Below are positions 27,448-36,341 of a stretch of 64,000 bases of DNA, piece by piece. This DNA is from Dorea sp. D27. GTDB taxonomy: Bacteria > Bacillota > Clostridia > Lachnospirales > Lachnospiraceae. The stretch is from assembly GCF_001185345.1 (NCBI RefSeq), contig NZ_KQ236744.1, positions 121,626-185,625 of the forward strand. The letters are read 5' to 3'. Each line of letters starts with the position of its first letter. Position 1 is the first letter of the stretch. Under the pieces are notes generated by a model. It did not search any database. It saw only the letters and a program-made list of their open reading frames with translations, and had not been told where the DNA came from. Made by a program: the position numbers and the translations under genes.

Positions 27448-27476
27448 ATTATACAACCAAGAAAAGTATATGGAAA
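27448..27476 (-). promoter_or_regulatory. Sigma-A promoter of the ATC hydrolase operon
   Basis: On the minus strand TTTCCA, a 17-bp spacer and a consensus TATAAT (+ strand ATTATA at 27448-27453), about 50 bases before the start codon. Confidence 0.45.
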
Positions 27477-27493
27477 CTATATTTTATGATTAT

Positions 27494-28003
27494 TTATACC
27501 GGAGAAAAGAACAGCGGCAGATTAGGCGGTTGGCATGTGAAGAAAAAGAAACATACAACAGCAAAAATCCAGCCCACAAATATGAGAGAACTGGCATTCT
27601 TGCAGACAGGGCACCGATAGAACACAGGTGCTGCACGGAAAGTAAGCAGGACACTGAGGAAGAATATAAGTATATCGAGAACTACAAAACTCCGCCCGAT
27701 AATACCCGTGTATGTGTAAAAAACTACTATTATAGAAGACATTCCAAACAGGACAGCGAGCAAACGCGAACAGAAATATCGGGAGAGGGACGTCCTGCGT
27801 TCGTGGCAGTAGATAAAGGCAGCCACGAAAAGATACGGGAAAAACAACAGTTTCAGATGTTCCCATACAGATTCATTGACAGGACAAAAAAGAGCAGTGG
27901 CTGCGCTTTCACCTGTCCACTCATACAGGAAATGGTTCAGGCATCCAAGTACGGCCACAGCGATGATGTATGGAAGATCTGCTTTGTTATATAATTTTTT
28001 CAT
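27494..28003 (-). CDS. DUF6512-like membrane protein
   Basis: A 169-aa protein with five or so hydrophobic helices. The conserved N-terminal block LGCLNHFLYEWTGESAATALFCPVNESVWEHLKLLFFPYLF is typical of a small Firmicutes membrane family annotated DUF6512. It contains a CPVC pair near residue 138 (YRCPVCKN). AAGGAGG precedes the start. It is transcribed away from the TetR gene. No function is known. Confidence 0.75.
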   Translation of the reverse strand: MKKLYNKADLPYIIAVAVLGCLNHFLYEWTGESAATALFCPVNESVWEHLKLLFFPYLFVAAFIYCHERRTSLSRYFCSRLLAVLFGMSSIIVVFYTYTGIIGRSFVVLDILIFFLSVLLTFRAAPVFYRCPVCKNASSLIFVGWIFAVVCFFFFTCQPPNLPLFFSPV

Positions 28004-28060
28004 GATAACTTGTCCTCCTTATATTAATATATGAAGGGAAAGAGAAAATATGAAAAGTAT

Positions 28061-28089
28061 TTGACAAACAAATAGCGCAGTGATAATAT
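28061..28089 (+). promoter_or_regulatory. Promoter of the tetR-like gene
   Basis: TTGACA (28061-28066), 17-bp spacer, TAATAT (28084-28089). The operator at 28091 starts just downstream, as expected for autorepression. Confidence 0.55.
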
Positions 28090-28090
28090 A

Positions 28091-28112
28091 TACATACCAA
28101 ACGAATGTATGA
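28091..28112. promoter_or_regulatory. Putative TetR operator, copy 1
   Basis: Contains CATACCAAACGAATGTATG, an inverted repeat CATAC-N9-GTATG. The same sequence occurs without a change at 28821-28842, in front of the transporter gene. Confidence 0.65.
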
Positions 28113-28136
28113 ATGTTTGCAGATGAGGAAAGTAAA

Positions 28137-28775
28137 ATGGCAAGAAACAAATATCCTGAAATGACTGTCCAGCGTATATTGGATGCGTCTATGAAATTAT
28201 TTTTGGAAAAAGGTTATGAAAATACAACAATCCAGGACATCGTAGATGAGCTCGGCGACTTGAGCAAAGGAGCAATCTATCATCATTTTAAATCAAAGGA
28301 AGATATCATCCAGGCTGTCGGGAACAAGGTGCATGAAGGCGTAGACTTCCGCACGATGTTTGACAGTGCCGATAACATGACTGGCCGCGAGAAGATTAAG
28401 CAGATTATACTTTACAGCGTTAAGAATGGGGATCAGAGGAAGCTCATGAAGTCAGCGCCTACTATCATGCAGAATCCCAAGTTCCTGGCTATGGAAGTAC
28501 GGGAATCTGTAACTGAGTTCGCACCTATCATAGCTTCATATATTGAAGAAGGAAATAAGGACGGTTCACTGAAAGTGGAATATCCGACCGAAACAGCGGA
28601 GGTTCTGATGCTGCTGGCGAATATCTGGATCAACCCGCTTGTATTTGAGGCAGATATAGAAAGATTTGAACGTAAGCTCGGTTGTATAGAGCAGGTCCTG
28701 AACGGTACCGGACTTACGATTGTGGATGATGATGTAAGGGAAGCGATTCTGGATATGCGAAAAGTGCTGGACTGA
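28137..28775 (+). CDS. TetR/AcrR-family regulator
   Basis: A 212-aa regulator with an N-terminal TetR helix-turn-helix (VQRILDASMKLFLEKGYENTTIQDIVDEL, then GAIYHHFKSKEDII; residues about 8-60) and a variable ligand-binding C-terminal domain. The ATG at 28137 has GAGGAAAG 5 bases upstream and is preferred over the ATG at 28113. The gene lies directly upstream of an MFS transporter, and both have the same operator, so it very likely represses itself and the transporter until a toxic ligand binds. Confidence 0.92.
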   Translation: MARNKYPEMTVQRILDASMKLFLEKGYENTTIQDIVDELGDLSKGAIYHHFKSKEDIIQAVGNKVHEGVDFRTMFDSADNMTGREKIKQIILYSVKNGDQRKLMKSAPTIMQNPKFLAMEVRESVTEFAPIIASYIEEGNKDGSLKVEYPTETAEVLMLLANIWINPLVFEADIERFERKLGCIEQVLNGTGLTIVDDDVREAILDMRKVLD

Positions 28776-28781
28776 TAAAAA

Positions 28782-28813
28782 GCGGTCTGATATCTTCAGG
28801 CCGCATATATTTT
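28782..28813 (+). terminator. Weak terminator between tetR and the transporter
   Basis: GCGGTCTGA pairs with TCAGGCCGC across a 5-base loop, one bulge-like mismatch, then ATATATTTT. Confidence 0.45.
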
Positions 28814-28820
28814 AGCCATT

Positions 28821-28842
28821 TACATACCAAACGAATGTATGA
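28821..28842. promoter_or_regulatory. Putative TetR operator, copy 2
   Basis: Identical to the copy at 28091-28112 and placed just before the RBS (AAAAGGAGA) of the MFS gene. Confidence 0.65.
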
Positions 28843-28857
28843 AAAGGAGAATGAAAC

Positions 28858-30096
28858 ATGAAATTGATGAACAGAAATTTTGTACTTGTGGTGATTGGAC
28901 AGATCATATCATTATTTGGAAACAGTATATTGCGATTTGCACTGCCCCTGTACCTGCTCGACGCGACGGGGTCTTCCGCTGTGTTTGGCGCGGCTATGGC
29001 GTGCTCTTTCATTCCGATGGCCCTGCTCTCGCCGGTAGGCGGACTGCTGGCAGACAGGATTAACAAGAAAAATATCATGGTGGCCCTGGATTTTGCAACC
29101 GCGCTGCTGACAGTTCTGTTTCTGCTTGGTGTCCACGTGTACTCACCGGTCGTGCTCGTCACTGCCGTCATGATAATATTATCCGGTATACAGGCAGTGT
29201 ATCAGCCGTCTGTACAGGCAAGTATGCCGCTTCTGCAAGAGAAGGAAAACCTAATGACAGCCAACGCAATCATCAATCAGATCAATGCGCTGTCCGGGCT
29301 GCTCGGCCCGGTGGCCGGCGGAATCGTCTACGGCGTGTGGGGCCTCACTCCTGTCGTGGCCGCGGGCTGCGTCTGCTTCTTCCTATCTGCCGTCATGGAA
29401 ATATTTATCCAGATACCGGACGTGAAACAAAAAGCGGAAAACAGCATGTGGGCAACCGTAAAGCTGGATATGAGCAGCAGCGTCAGTTATATCCAGGAGG
29501 AACAGCCCGTCATCAAAAAAGTAGTTATCCTAATCGCATTTTTCAACCTGTTTCTGACATCACTCATCATCGTCGGTGTACCTGTCATCATAAAGATTTA
29601 TCTTGGCCTTTCCAGCCAGCTCTATGGTTATGCCCAGGGGTTCGGCGCAGCGGGAGGGCTTATCGGAGGCGTGCTGACAGGCATACTGGCGGGTAAGCTA
29701 AAGATACAGAAAGCATGGAAGCTTCTGCTTTGGACGTCATTCGCGTTGTTTCCGATGGGAGCCATACTTGCGTTTCCGGTACCGGCAATGGCATCCTATA
29801 TTGTCATGACGCTCAGCTATGGCGTCATAATGATGATAGCAACGATGTTCTCTGTCCAGATGCTGGCCTATGTACAGGAGGTCACTCCGGTACATCTCGT
29901 CGGAAAAGTCATCTCCATGGCGATGGCAGTGTCCATGTGCGCACAGCCGGTTGGGCAGGCTATGTATGGGGTGCTGTTCGATAAGCTTGGGCAGATGCCT
30001 TATATAGTCATCGGTGCAGCCCTGCTTGTGACAGCCGGAACTGTCATAGCGGCGAGACGCGTGTTCTCCGGAATAAGAATATCTATCAATTGTTAA
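28858..30096 (+). CDS. MFS efflux transporter
   Basis: A 412-aa major facilitator with about 12 hydrophobic helices. The cytoplasmic loop between helices 2 and 3 carries the MFS signature GGLLADRINKKN, and QPSVQASMPLLQEKENLMTANAIINQI after helix 4 is typical of the macrolide/multidrug exporter branch (MefA-like). The C-terminal half has YGYAQGFGAAGGLIGGVLTG. Regulation by the adjacent TetR protein points to drug or metabolite efflux; the substrate is not known. Confidence 0.9.
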   Translation: MKLMNRNFVLVVIGQIISLFGNSILRFALPLYLLDATGSSAVFGAAMACSFIPMALLSPVGGLLADRINKKNIMVALDFATALLTVLFLLGVHVYSPVVLVTAVMIILSGIQAVYQPSVQASMPLLQEKENLMTANAIINQINALSGLLGPVAGGIVYGVWGLTPVVAAGCVCFFLSAVMEIFIQIPDVKQKAENSMWATVKLDMSSSVSYIQEEQPVIKKVVILIAFFNLFLTSLIIVGVPVIIKIYLGLSSQLYGYAQGFGAAGGLIGGVLTGILAGKLKIQKAWKLLLWTSFALFPMGAILAFPVPAMASYIVMTLSYGVIMMIATMFSVQMLAYVQEVTPVHLVGKVISMAMAVSMCAQPVGQAMYGVLFDKLGQMPYIVIGAALLVTAGTVIAARRVFSGIRISINC

Positions 30097-30111
30097 TGTC
30101 TTTGATGTGAT

Positions 30112-30157
30112 AAATGCAAAAGCCGTTGTCCAATCACTGGATAACGGCTTTTGCATT
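30112..30157 (+). terminator. Intrinsic terminator after the MFS gene
   Basis: AAATGCAAAAGCCGTT at 30112 pairs with its complement ending at about 30157, with a short loop. The following 30158-30294 shows no gene I can support. Confidence 0.8.
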
Positions 30158-30294
30158 TATCTATTTGAGTGATTTACCAGGAGCTTAGATAAGTATGACA
30201 ACAACTTGTTGCCGATATCTCATCTTCGCTCACTAAGGTGGCGATAATAAATTCCTAGCGGAATACCAATGACCGCTTTTACTTCTTCCCATAC

Positions 30295-32058
30295 CTAATA
30301 CTTTCCGTCACCAATCAACGAAGGGATGGACTCCGGTGATGATATCTGTACTGTTTGGCAAGCTTCATCTATAGTCTCCATGATAGGCAGTTTGAATTGT
30401 CTCACAAGGTCTTTCAGCATCTGTGCCTGTCCAGAAAGCTCTTCGCTGGCGGCGGCACTCTCTTCTGCGGTTGCGGAATTTGTCTGTACCACACTAGATA
30501 TTTGGTCGATACCCTGTGTGACCTGGGAAATGGACGCCGCTTGCTCGCTGGACGCATGAGAAATATTATCAACCACGGTGACAACCTGTTTTGCACTTTC
30601 AACAACTTCCGCAAGCGTATTCGCAGTTTCATCCGCTAATTTGGTTCCGTGATTCACAGCCTGGATAGCTCCTGCTATCAGAGCTGCCGTATTCTTGGAG
30701 GCCTCTGCGGATTTGCTGGCGAGGTTGCGCACCTCATCTGCAACAACGGCAAACCCTTTTCCAGCCTCACCTGCACGGGCGGCTTCCACCGCGGCATTTA
30801 GTGCCAGGATGTTAGTCTGGAATGCAATGTCTTCAATCGTTTTAATTATCTTGCCGATTTTACCGGATCTGTCGCTTATCTCTCCCATAGCGGTAATCAT
30901 TTCCTGCATCTGACAGTTGCTTTCCTCTATCCTGGAACCAGCGGCTTCCGCCAGCTCACTGCCATTTTGGGCATTTTCGGCATTTTCTCTGACTTGAGAA
31001 GAAATTTCGTTTATTGTGGCTGCCAGTTCCTCTACCGAGCTTGCCTGTTCGGTTGCCCCTTGAGAAAGTGACTGTGCGCTGGCTGAAACCTGGTCGCTGC
31101 CAGCTGAAACCTGATCAGAGGCCTGATTAATCTGCCCCATGGCCTGACTGAGCTTTTCAATAATCTGGTACATAGAGTTTAACAACTGTTGGAAATTACC
31201 AACATAGAGTTCCTTAGCTCTGGATTCGACGGTAAAGTCGCCATTACCTAAACTTGCAAGGCCGTAACTCATATCATCGATAATTCCCCGGAATGTGTGA
31301 ACCAAAGAGCGCATACTGTCAGACAGGATACCAAGCTCATCTTTAGAAGCATAGTCGATAGACACGTCCAGATTGCCTGATGCGAGCTTTTCGGCTGCTT
31401 CCTTAAGCTCTTCTACCGGCTTGCGGATTCCGTTGGATATGTATAATCCCAGAATAACTGCAAGTGCTATACTGAAACCAACAATCGCTATAACTACAAA
31501 CATAGAGGACCTTTGAAACTGCTGGCCCTGATTCACAATTGCTTTTGCGTTGTTTTGAGCCTGTGTCCCTATTTTGTCCAACGCGTCGGACATCTCATTC
31601 AGCAGAGGGGCATAGTCGCTTTTCATCATTTCGAAGGCTTCATCATTGTGGCCCGCCAAAGCCAGTTCGAAAACCTGATCCCTATACACGATAACCTGTT
31701 CCAATATGGACTCTACCTCATCCACCAGAGACATGTCACCTTTGAAGCGTTTACGAATGACCGGGTACGTTTCATGCATCTTTTCTAGTGCATCAGAAGC
31801 GCTGGTGATTGCCACCTGCGTGTCATTCTCATTCGTCTCCAGAATCGCTTCCAAAATATCCGCCCGGGCGAACTGCATCTCGCGTTTGGCCGTCCATATG
31901 TTGACGGTTACCGTGTAATTGTTGTCATAGAAGCTTTTAAGATTTTTGCTGATTTTGTTCATCATAAAAAGCGCTGTTACACTGGCAACAAGACAGAGTA
32001 CAATAATAACGGCGTAGGACAGCAGCATCCTCGTCCTAATGTTCATGTTTTTAATCAT
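30295..32058 (-). CDS. Membrane methyl-accepting chemotaxis protein
   Basis: The 587-aa receptor has TM1 ([22 protein letters not shown]), a four-helix-bundle type sensory domain of about 150 residues, TM2 ([21 protein letters not shown]), a HAMP domain (about 210-265) and a long cytoplasmic signalling domain with the hairpin tip [40 protein letters not shown] precedes the ATG. It stands alone on its strand behind a strong promoter with a 125-base leader. The ligand is unknown. Confidence 0.95.
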   Translation of the reverse strand: MIKNMNIRTRMLLSYAVIIVLCLVASVTALFMMNKISKNLKSFYDNNYTVTVNIWTAKREMQFARADILEAILETNENDTQVAITSASDALEKMHETYPVIRKRFKGDMSLVDEVESILEQVIVYRDQVFELALAGHNDEAFEMMKSDYAPLLNEMSDALDKIGTQAQNNAKAIVNQGQQFQRSSMFVVIAIVGFSIALAVILGLYISNGIRKPVEELKEAAEKLASGNLDVSIDYASKDELGILSDSMRSLVHTFRGIIDDMSYGLASLGNGDFTVESRAKELYVGNFQQLLNSMYQIIEKLSQAMGQINQASDQVSAGSDQVSASAQSLSQGATEQASSVEELAATINEISSQVRENAENAQNGSELAEAAGSRIEESNCQMQEMITAMGEISDRSGKIGKIIKTIEDIAFQTNILALNAAVEAARAGEAGKGFAVVADEVRNLASKSAEASKNTAALIAGAIQAVNHGTKLADETANTLAEVVESAKQVVTVVDNISHASSEQAASISQVTQGIDQISSVVQTNSATAEESAAASEELSGQAQMLKDLVRQFKLPIMETIDEACQTVQISSPESIPSLIGDGKY

Positions 32059-32191
32059 TTTTTAATTTCCTCCTTGAGTATTATAAAGTAGTGCCAGCTT
32101 CACTACCTGTTTTTCTTTTGTAGTTTTAAAGAGCTTGCATTGGATATATAATTTCATGCAACCTTTATCACAACCAACTTTAATATGGAAC

Positions 32192-32220
32192 ATTATAGCA
32201 AATGTTGGAAAAAATAGCAA
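32192..32220 (-). promoter_or_regulatory. Strong sigma-A promoter of the chemoreceptor gene
   Basis: On the minus strand TTGCTA, 17-bp spacer, TATAAT (+ strand ATTATA at 32192-32197), giving an unusually long leader of about 125 bases. The small frame within 32062-32298 looks non-coding. Confidence 0.65.
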
Positions 32221-32292
32221 GTAGACTTTTTCGCGTTTTGCTATGTTTTCCGCTGATTTTACTAAAACGTGAAAGAAATTTGTAAAAAATGC

Positions 32293-32321
32293 TTGCAATC
32301 CGATAACTGATATTATATAAT
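32293..32321 (+). promoter_or_regulatory. Sigma-A promoter of tRNA-Lys
   Basis: TTGCAA (32293-32298), 17-bp spacer, TATAAT (32316-32321), about 50 bases before the tRNA. Confidence 0.7.
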
Positions 32322-32370
32322 TATCCTTGCGTCACAGGTGACAAGCCCACCAGTGGCATCATAGGGAAAT

Positions 32371-32443
32371 GCGCGATTAGCTCAGCTGGCAGAGCACCTG
32401 ACTCTTAATCAGGGTGTCCAGGGTTCGAACCCCTGATCGCGCA
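32371..32443 (+). tRNA. tRNA-Lys (anticodon CUU)
   Basis: The acceptor stem GCGCGAT/ATCGCGC closes a cloverleaf with D arm AGCTCAGCTGGCAGAGC, anticodon loop CTCTTAA (anticodon CTT at 32404-32406, reading AAG) and T arm CAGGGTTCGAACCCCTG. The discriminator is A and the CCA end is not encoded. Confidence 0.95.
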
Positions 32444-32447
32444 GTTT

Positions 32448-32496
32448 AATCACTGTTTTTGGAGCATTATGCTACTCCGGGGACGGTGATTTTTTT
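32448..32496 (+). terminator. Terminator after tRNA-Lys
   Basis: AATCACTGT pairs with ACGGTGATT, with an inner GGAG/CTCC stem, and is followed by seven T residues. Confidence 0.75.
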
Positions 32497-32588
32497 GCGC
32501 GTATACAAACGTGTAAGAGCCGGACTGAAAAGTCCGGCTCTTACGATAATATAGAGATATGCCATTGTGTAGATGTCCTGTCCGCGAA

Positions 32589-33122
32589 TCAGTCATCAAT
32601 TCCAAATAACACTTCCAGCCTGTCTTCGGCAGTATCAAGGATATCCTCAAGGGCATCGATATCTCGTTCCTGCTGCCTGTACGAAGAAGCGTCAAGGGAA
32701 CCGCTGCGGTACTCATTTTCCAGATTGTCATCATAGAGATCCAGCTGATGGTCGATGTCGTCCAGCTCATTCTTCAGTGTATAGAACTGTTCCCGCTGTT
32801 CTGCGGCCGTACCGGACGGAGAGGCCGAATTGACCTTATCGGCGGCAGCTTCGGCGGCAGCTTTGAGTGTTTCGTAATCAGTGCTTCCGGCAGAAGAGGA
32901 GCCGTCCTGTCCCTGGGCAGATGTTCCTGAAGCGCTGCTGTCTGTACTGCCGTTCTCAGAACCGGTGCCGTCTTTCTTGCTTTCCAGGTCAGTTACCTGC
33001 TGCTCCAGCTTATCTACTTTATCCTCCAGCCTGTCCTCGCGTTCATCGGAACACCCTGTCAATACGGAGGAGGCCAATACAAGAGTTAATACTGCCGCGG
33101 CTATTATTCGTTTGCTTTTCAT
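32589..33122 (-). CDS. Coiled-coil lipoprotein
   Basis: The 177-aa protein starts at the ATG at 33122 (AAGGAAGG upstream) with a lipoprotein signal peptide ending in the lipobox LTGC near residue 23. A short heptad coiled coil (DRLEDKVDKLEQQVTDLESKK) follows, then a Ser/Gly-rich linker and a helical C-terminal domain rich in Asp/Glu (LYDDNLENEYRSGSLD, DIDALEDILDTAEDRLEVLFG). It diverges from a two-component system over a 138-bp region with an AT palindrome, so it may be a target or accessory of that system. The fold resembles small stress-sensing lipoproteins, but I recognise no family. Confidence 0.75.
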   Translation of the reverse strand: MKSKRIIAAAVLTLVLASSVLTGCSDEREDRLEDKVDKLEQQVTDLESKKDGTGSENGSTDSSASGTSAQGQDGSSSAGSTDYETLKAAAEAAADKVNSASPSGTAAEQREQFYTLKNELDDIDHQLDLYDDNLENEYRSGSLDASSYRQQERDIDALEDILDTAEDRLEVLFGIDD

Positions 33123-33183
33123 ATATGAATACCTTCCTTTCTTTCTGATACGCTTATCATATAGCATAAAAATTAAAACAACA

Positions 33184-33211
33184 TTAAAATATAAGTTTAA
33201 ATATATTTTAA
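33184..33211. promoter_or_regulatory. AT-rich palindrome between lipoprotein and two-component genes
   Basis: Perfect arms TTAAAATATA (33184-33193) and TATATTTTAA (33202-33211) with an 8-base centre. A TATAAT at 33234-33239 facing the regulator gene has no good -35, so the palindrome may be an activator site of the response regulator. Confidence 0.45.
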
Positions 33212-33260
33212 TGAGAGTTTCATCTTTTTATACTATAATAAGACCAAGAGGTGAGGTAAT

Positions 33261-33941
33261 ATGCGAATACTTGTAGTAGAAGATGAACGAAATCTTCTGA
33301 ACGTAATCCGAAAAAGGCTTGAAAAAGAACATTACAGTACAGACGGCGTAGGCGACGGTACCGAGGCGCTGGAGTATATAAGGCAGACGGACTATGATGC
33401 CGTTATCCTGGACATCATGCTTCCAGGCATGCCCGGGACAGAAGTGCTGAAGACGATGCGCAGGGAGGGGAACCGTACGCCGGTCTTGTTCCTCACAGCC
33501 AGAGATGCGATGGAGGACAGGGTGCGCGGTCTTGACCTGGGTGCCGATGACTATCTTGTGAAGCCATTTGGATTTGAAGAGCTTTTGGCCAGAATACGGG
33601 TGATGATACGCAGGAACAGTCAGTCCGGCGAATTGGATAACGCATTGCACGCGGGAAATCTAACAATGGATATCAAGACGCACCAGGTGCACAGAGGGGA
33701 TGTGGAGATTGAGCTGTCCGCAAGAGAATTTCAGATTCTGGAGTATCTTATGCGTAACAAGGGATGTGTCCTTACGAGAGAAGCCATCGAGGCACATGTA
33801 TGGAATTATGATTATATCGGCGGTTCCAATATGATAGATGTATATATCAGATATCTCAGAAGAAAAATAGATGAAGGACAGGAAGAGAAGCTGATTCAAA
33901 CCGTGCGCGGGAAGGGATATGTATTGAGGGAAAAAGTATGA
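33261..33941 (+). CDS. OmpR-family response regulator
   Basis: 226 aa: a receiver domain with the acidic pair VVEDER, phospho-acceptor Asp in AVILDIMLPG (about residue 51), Lys in YLVKPFG, and a winged-helix DNA-binding domain ending GKGYVLREKV. GAGGTGAGG precedes the ATG. The stop overlaps the start of the histidine kinase gene (ATGA). Confidence 0.94.
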   Translation: MRILVVEDERNLLNVIRKRLEKEHYSTDGVGDGTEALEYIRQTDYDAVILDIMLPGMPGTEVLKTMRREGNRTPVLFLTARDAMEDRVRGLDLGADDYLVKPFGFEELLARIRVMIRRNSQSGELDNALHAGNLTMDIKTHQVHRGDVEIELSAREFQILEYLMRNKGCVLTREAIEAHVWNYDYIGGSNMIDVYIRYLRRKIDEGQEEKLIQTVRGKGYVLREKV

Positions 33942-35176
33942 AACGAAACTCGGTGAGGAGAAAGATAACACTATGGTATGCTTTGATTATACTCCTGCTC
34001 ATGGTAGGTCCGCTGACCGCTCTCATATTTACGGCCGAAAAAGTGTCGTGGAACAGAGCGGAGGGGAACTTAAAGGAAAGCCTGCATGAATTTATGGAGG
34101 AGATTGACATACATGCCGACGGCTACGAGACGGAAGACGACACGGAATATTATGATGACGGCGTGAGCTTCAGCATTTACGATGAGGAGGGCAAGCTGAT
34201 AGAAGGCAATGTGCCTGTACATTTTCCGGATGACACGGTATTGAAAAGTGGTGAAGTGCAGAGCGTCTCATCAGGAGATAAAGAATGGATCACTTATGAC
34301 GAAGCCTACCGCACGGAAGGGCAGATTATCTGGTTCCGGGCAGTGGCATCCGCAGGCGACCTGTCAATGATGGGACAGGTGCTGCTGACGCTTGTGCTGA
34401 TAGTCACCCCAGTGCTGGCAGTTCTTGCCATTGCGGGTGGTTATATCATTACAGGCAGGACGCTGAGGCCGGTAGAGGAGGCGCTGGAAAGGGAACGGGT
34501 CTTTACGGCAGACGTATCCCATGAACTGCGGACGCCGGTGTCAGTCATTACATCAGAGAGCGAATTCGCCCTGATGCCAGAGACATCCAAAGCAGAAATG
34601 CAGGAGAGCCTGTCGGTCATCCTTAAGCAGGCGGGCAGGATGTCGGATCTGATAGAGCAGCTCCTCGTGCTGTCACGGGGGGAGGCCGGCGCACAGAAGA
34701 TTCAGATGAAGGAAGTAGATATGAGTGTCCTGGCACAGATGACGGCAGAAGAGATGGGAGAAAAGGCGGAAGCTGAGGATATGAGGATTGAGACAGACAT
34801 CAGCCCGGGCCTGAAAGTGCTGGGCAGTGAAGAAATGCTCATACGCCTATTTATAAATCTGCTGGAGAATGGGATACGTTATGGGAAAAAAGGCGGAACC
34901 ATGCGGGTATCGCTCGCCTGTGAAGGGAACTATGTAAAAGGCTGCGTGGAGGACGACGGGTGCGGTATAAAGAGGGAAGACCTGCCGCATATATGGGAAC
35001 GGTTCTACCAGGCAGATGCCGGGCGGACAAAAGACGGACGCAGGGGCTTTGGTCTGGGGCTCCCAATGGTACAATGGATCGTGAAGGTCCATCGCGGAAG
35101 GATTGAGGCAGAGAGCAGGCTGGATGGAGGGACGAGATTTACATTCTGGCTGCCGGTATCTTATCCTTGTCGGTAA
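33938..35176 (+). CDS. Sensor histidine kinase
   Basis: 412 aa. TM1 (WYALIILLLMVGPLTALIF) and TM2 (VLLTLVLIVTPVLAVLAIAGGYII) flank an acidic extracytoplasmic domain of about 110 residues (for example ETEDDTEYYDDG). HisKA has the phospho-accepting His in ADVSHELRTPVSV, and the ATPase domain has N box LLENGIRYGK and G box GRRGFGLGLPM. The acidic sensor domain recalls PhoQ-like sensors of cations or cationic peptides, though only in composition. It is coupled to the preceding regulator. Confidence 0.92.
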   Translation: MKRNSVRRKITLWYALIILLLMVGPLTALIFTAEKVSWNRAEGNLKESLHEFMEEIDIHADGYETEDDTEYYDDGVSFSIYDEEGKLIEGNVPVHFPDDTVLKSGEVQSVSSGDKEWITYDEAYRTEGQIIWFRAVASAGDLSMMGQVLLTLVLIVTPVLAVLAIAGGYIITGRTLRPVEEALERERVFTADVSHELRTPVSVITSESEFALMPETSKAEMQESLSVILKQAGRMSDLIEQLLVLSRGEAGAQKIQMKEVDMSVLAQMTAEEMGEKAEAEDMRIETDISPGLKVLGSEEMLIRLFINLLENGIRYGKKGGTMRVSLACEGNYVKGCVEDDGCGIKREDLPHIWERFYQADAGRTKDGRRGFGLGLPMVQWIVKVHRGRIEAESRLDGGTRFTFWLPVSYPCR

Positions 35177-35231
35177 GAGCAATACAGGAAAGACAGCCGT
35201 GCTGGACGCTATGGGAGAAGTAAATTTATGA
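35157..35231 (+). pseudogene. Possible P-loop gene fragment
   Basis: A 24-codon frame in the gap after the kinase reads LILVGKSNTGKTAVLDAMG before a TGA. It looks like the start of a guanylate-kinase-type P-loop protein (GKSNTGKT) with no start codon or continuation. It could be a relic left by a rearrangement or a coincidence. Confidence 0.2.
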
Positions 35232-35249
35232 GGAATTCATGTGAATGTA

Positions 35250-35279
35250 TTGACAATGTGCCGGGAGACGCATTATAAT
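35250..35279 (+). promoter_or_regulatory. Near-consensus sigma-A promoter of the OCD operon
   Basis: TTGACA (35250-35255), 18-bp spacer, TATAAT (35274-35279), about 60 bases before the start. Confidence 0.75.
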
Positions 35280-35339
35280 ATACCCCAAAAGGAGTTACTA
35301 AAAGTAAAATTAAACTTTTCGTAAAAAAGGAGGTACCAT

Positions 35340-36326
35340 ATGCTGTTATTATCCAGAGAGGATATCAAAAAAGTATTTACTATCAAGGACGCCATTGAAG
35401 CAGACAAAAAGGCGTTCCAGCTCGTCGTAGAGGGGAAGTGTGATGCACCGCTGCGCACAAACATCCAGGCACCTAAACATGACGGCTGCTTCTTATTTAT
35501 GCCAGCCTACGTTGAAGAGATGGACACGGCATCGCTGAAAATCATCAATATATTCCCGCACAATATAGACAATGGAATACCATCATCACCGGCACAGGTA
35601 CTGCTCATTGACGGCAGTACAGGAATCGTGACGGCAGTGCTGGATGGTACATATGTAACACAGCTGCGGACAGGCGCCGCTTCCGGCGCGGCGTTTGACG
35701 TGCTGGCGAGGAAGGATGCCAGAATCGGAGCCCTGATTGGAACAGGGGGACAGGCGGCGACACAGCTTGAGGCCATGATGGCGGCCCGTAAGCTTGATGA
35801 AGTAAGAGTGTATGACATGAATTATGAACGGACGCAGGACTTCGCAGCCCGTATGCAGGAAGAGCTTGAGGCCTATGGTACGAAGATTGTGGCAGTCAGG
35901 TCTTCTGATGAGGCGGTTGAGGGGGCAGACCTTCTGATTACAGTTACACCGTCTTCCAAGCCGGTGTTTGACGCCACAAAAGTGAAGGCCGGTGCCACTG
36001 TAAGCTGCGTGGGCGCTTATCAGCACCATATGCAGGAGATGGATCCCCGTATCCTTACCCGTGCCTCCAAGATATATTTTGATTCTGAAGAGGCTGTACT
36101 ATCCGAGTCAGGCGACATCCTTATCCCGCTTGAAGAAGGTATCATTACGAAAGATGACTTTACCGGAGACCTTGGCGATGTGATCAAGGGTAAAGTGACG
36201 GGACGCGAAAATGATGATGAGATTATCGTGTTTGAGACGGTAGGCGTTGCGACACAGGACCTTGTCGCGGCAAAGGAAATCTATGAGAAGGCAGTGGCAG
36301 CCGGCGTCGGCACGAACTGGAACTAA
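35340..36326 (+). CDS. Ornithine cyclodeaminase / mu-crystallin family protein
   Basis: 328 aa, NAD(P)-dependent family that includes ornithine cyclodeaminase, alanine dehydrogenase and ketimine reductases. The N-terminal substrate-binding part has CFLFMPAYVEEMDTASLKII with the substrate-contacting Lys, then TQLRTGAASGAAFDVLAR, and the Rossmann motif IGALIGTGGQAATQLEAMMA at about 125-145. AAGGAGG precedes the ATG. The exact reaction cannot be read from sequence. A TrmB-type regulator follows after 15 bases in the same transcript. Confidence 0.9.
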   Translation: MLLLSREDIKKVFTIKDAIEADKKAFQLVVEGKCDAPLRTNIQAPKHDGCFLFMPAYVEEMDTASLKIINIFPHNIDNGIPSSPAQVLLIDGSTGIVTAVLDGTYVTQLRTGAASGAAFDVLARKDARIGALIGTGGQAATQLEAMMAARKLDEVRVYDMNYERTQDFAARMQEELEAYGTKIVAVRSSDEAVEGADLLITVTPSSKPVFDATKVKAGATVSCVGAYQHHMQEMDPRILTRASKIYFDSEEAVLSESGDILIPLEEGIITKDDFTGDLGDVIKGKVTGRENDDEIIVFETVGVATQDLVAAKEIYEKAVAAGVGTNWN

Positions 36327-36341
36327 AAGAGAGGACTCCCC

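Noticed and set aside
27470..27994. 174-codon + strand ORF opposite the DUF6512 gene
   Set aside because: Shadow frame; the membrane protein on the other strand has an RBS and family motifs.
30158..30294. Remnant gene between the MFS terminator and the chemoreceptor
   Set aside because: A short minus-strand frame looks protein-like but has no start, RBS or recognisable family.
32062..32298. 78-codon minus-strand ORF upstream of the chemoreceptor
   Set aside because: It overlaps the chemoreceptor promoter and leader; no RBS and no family resemblance.
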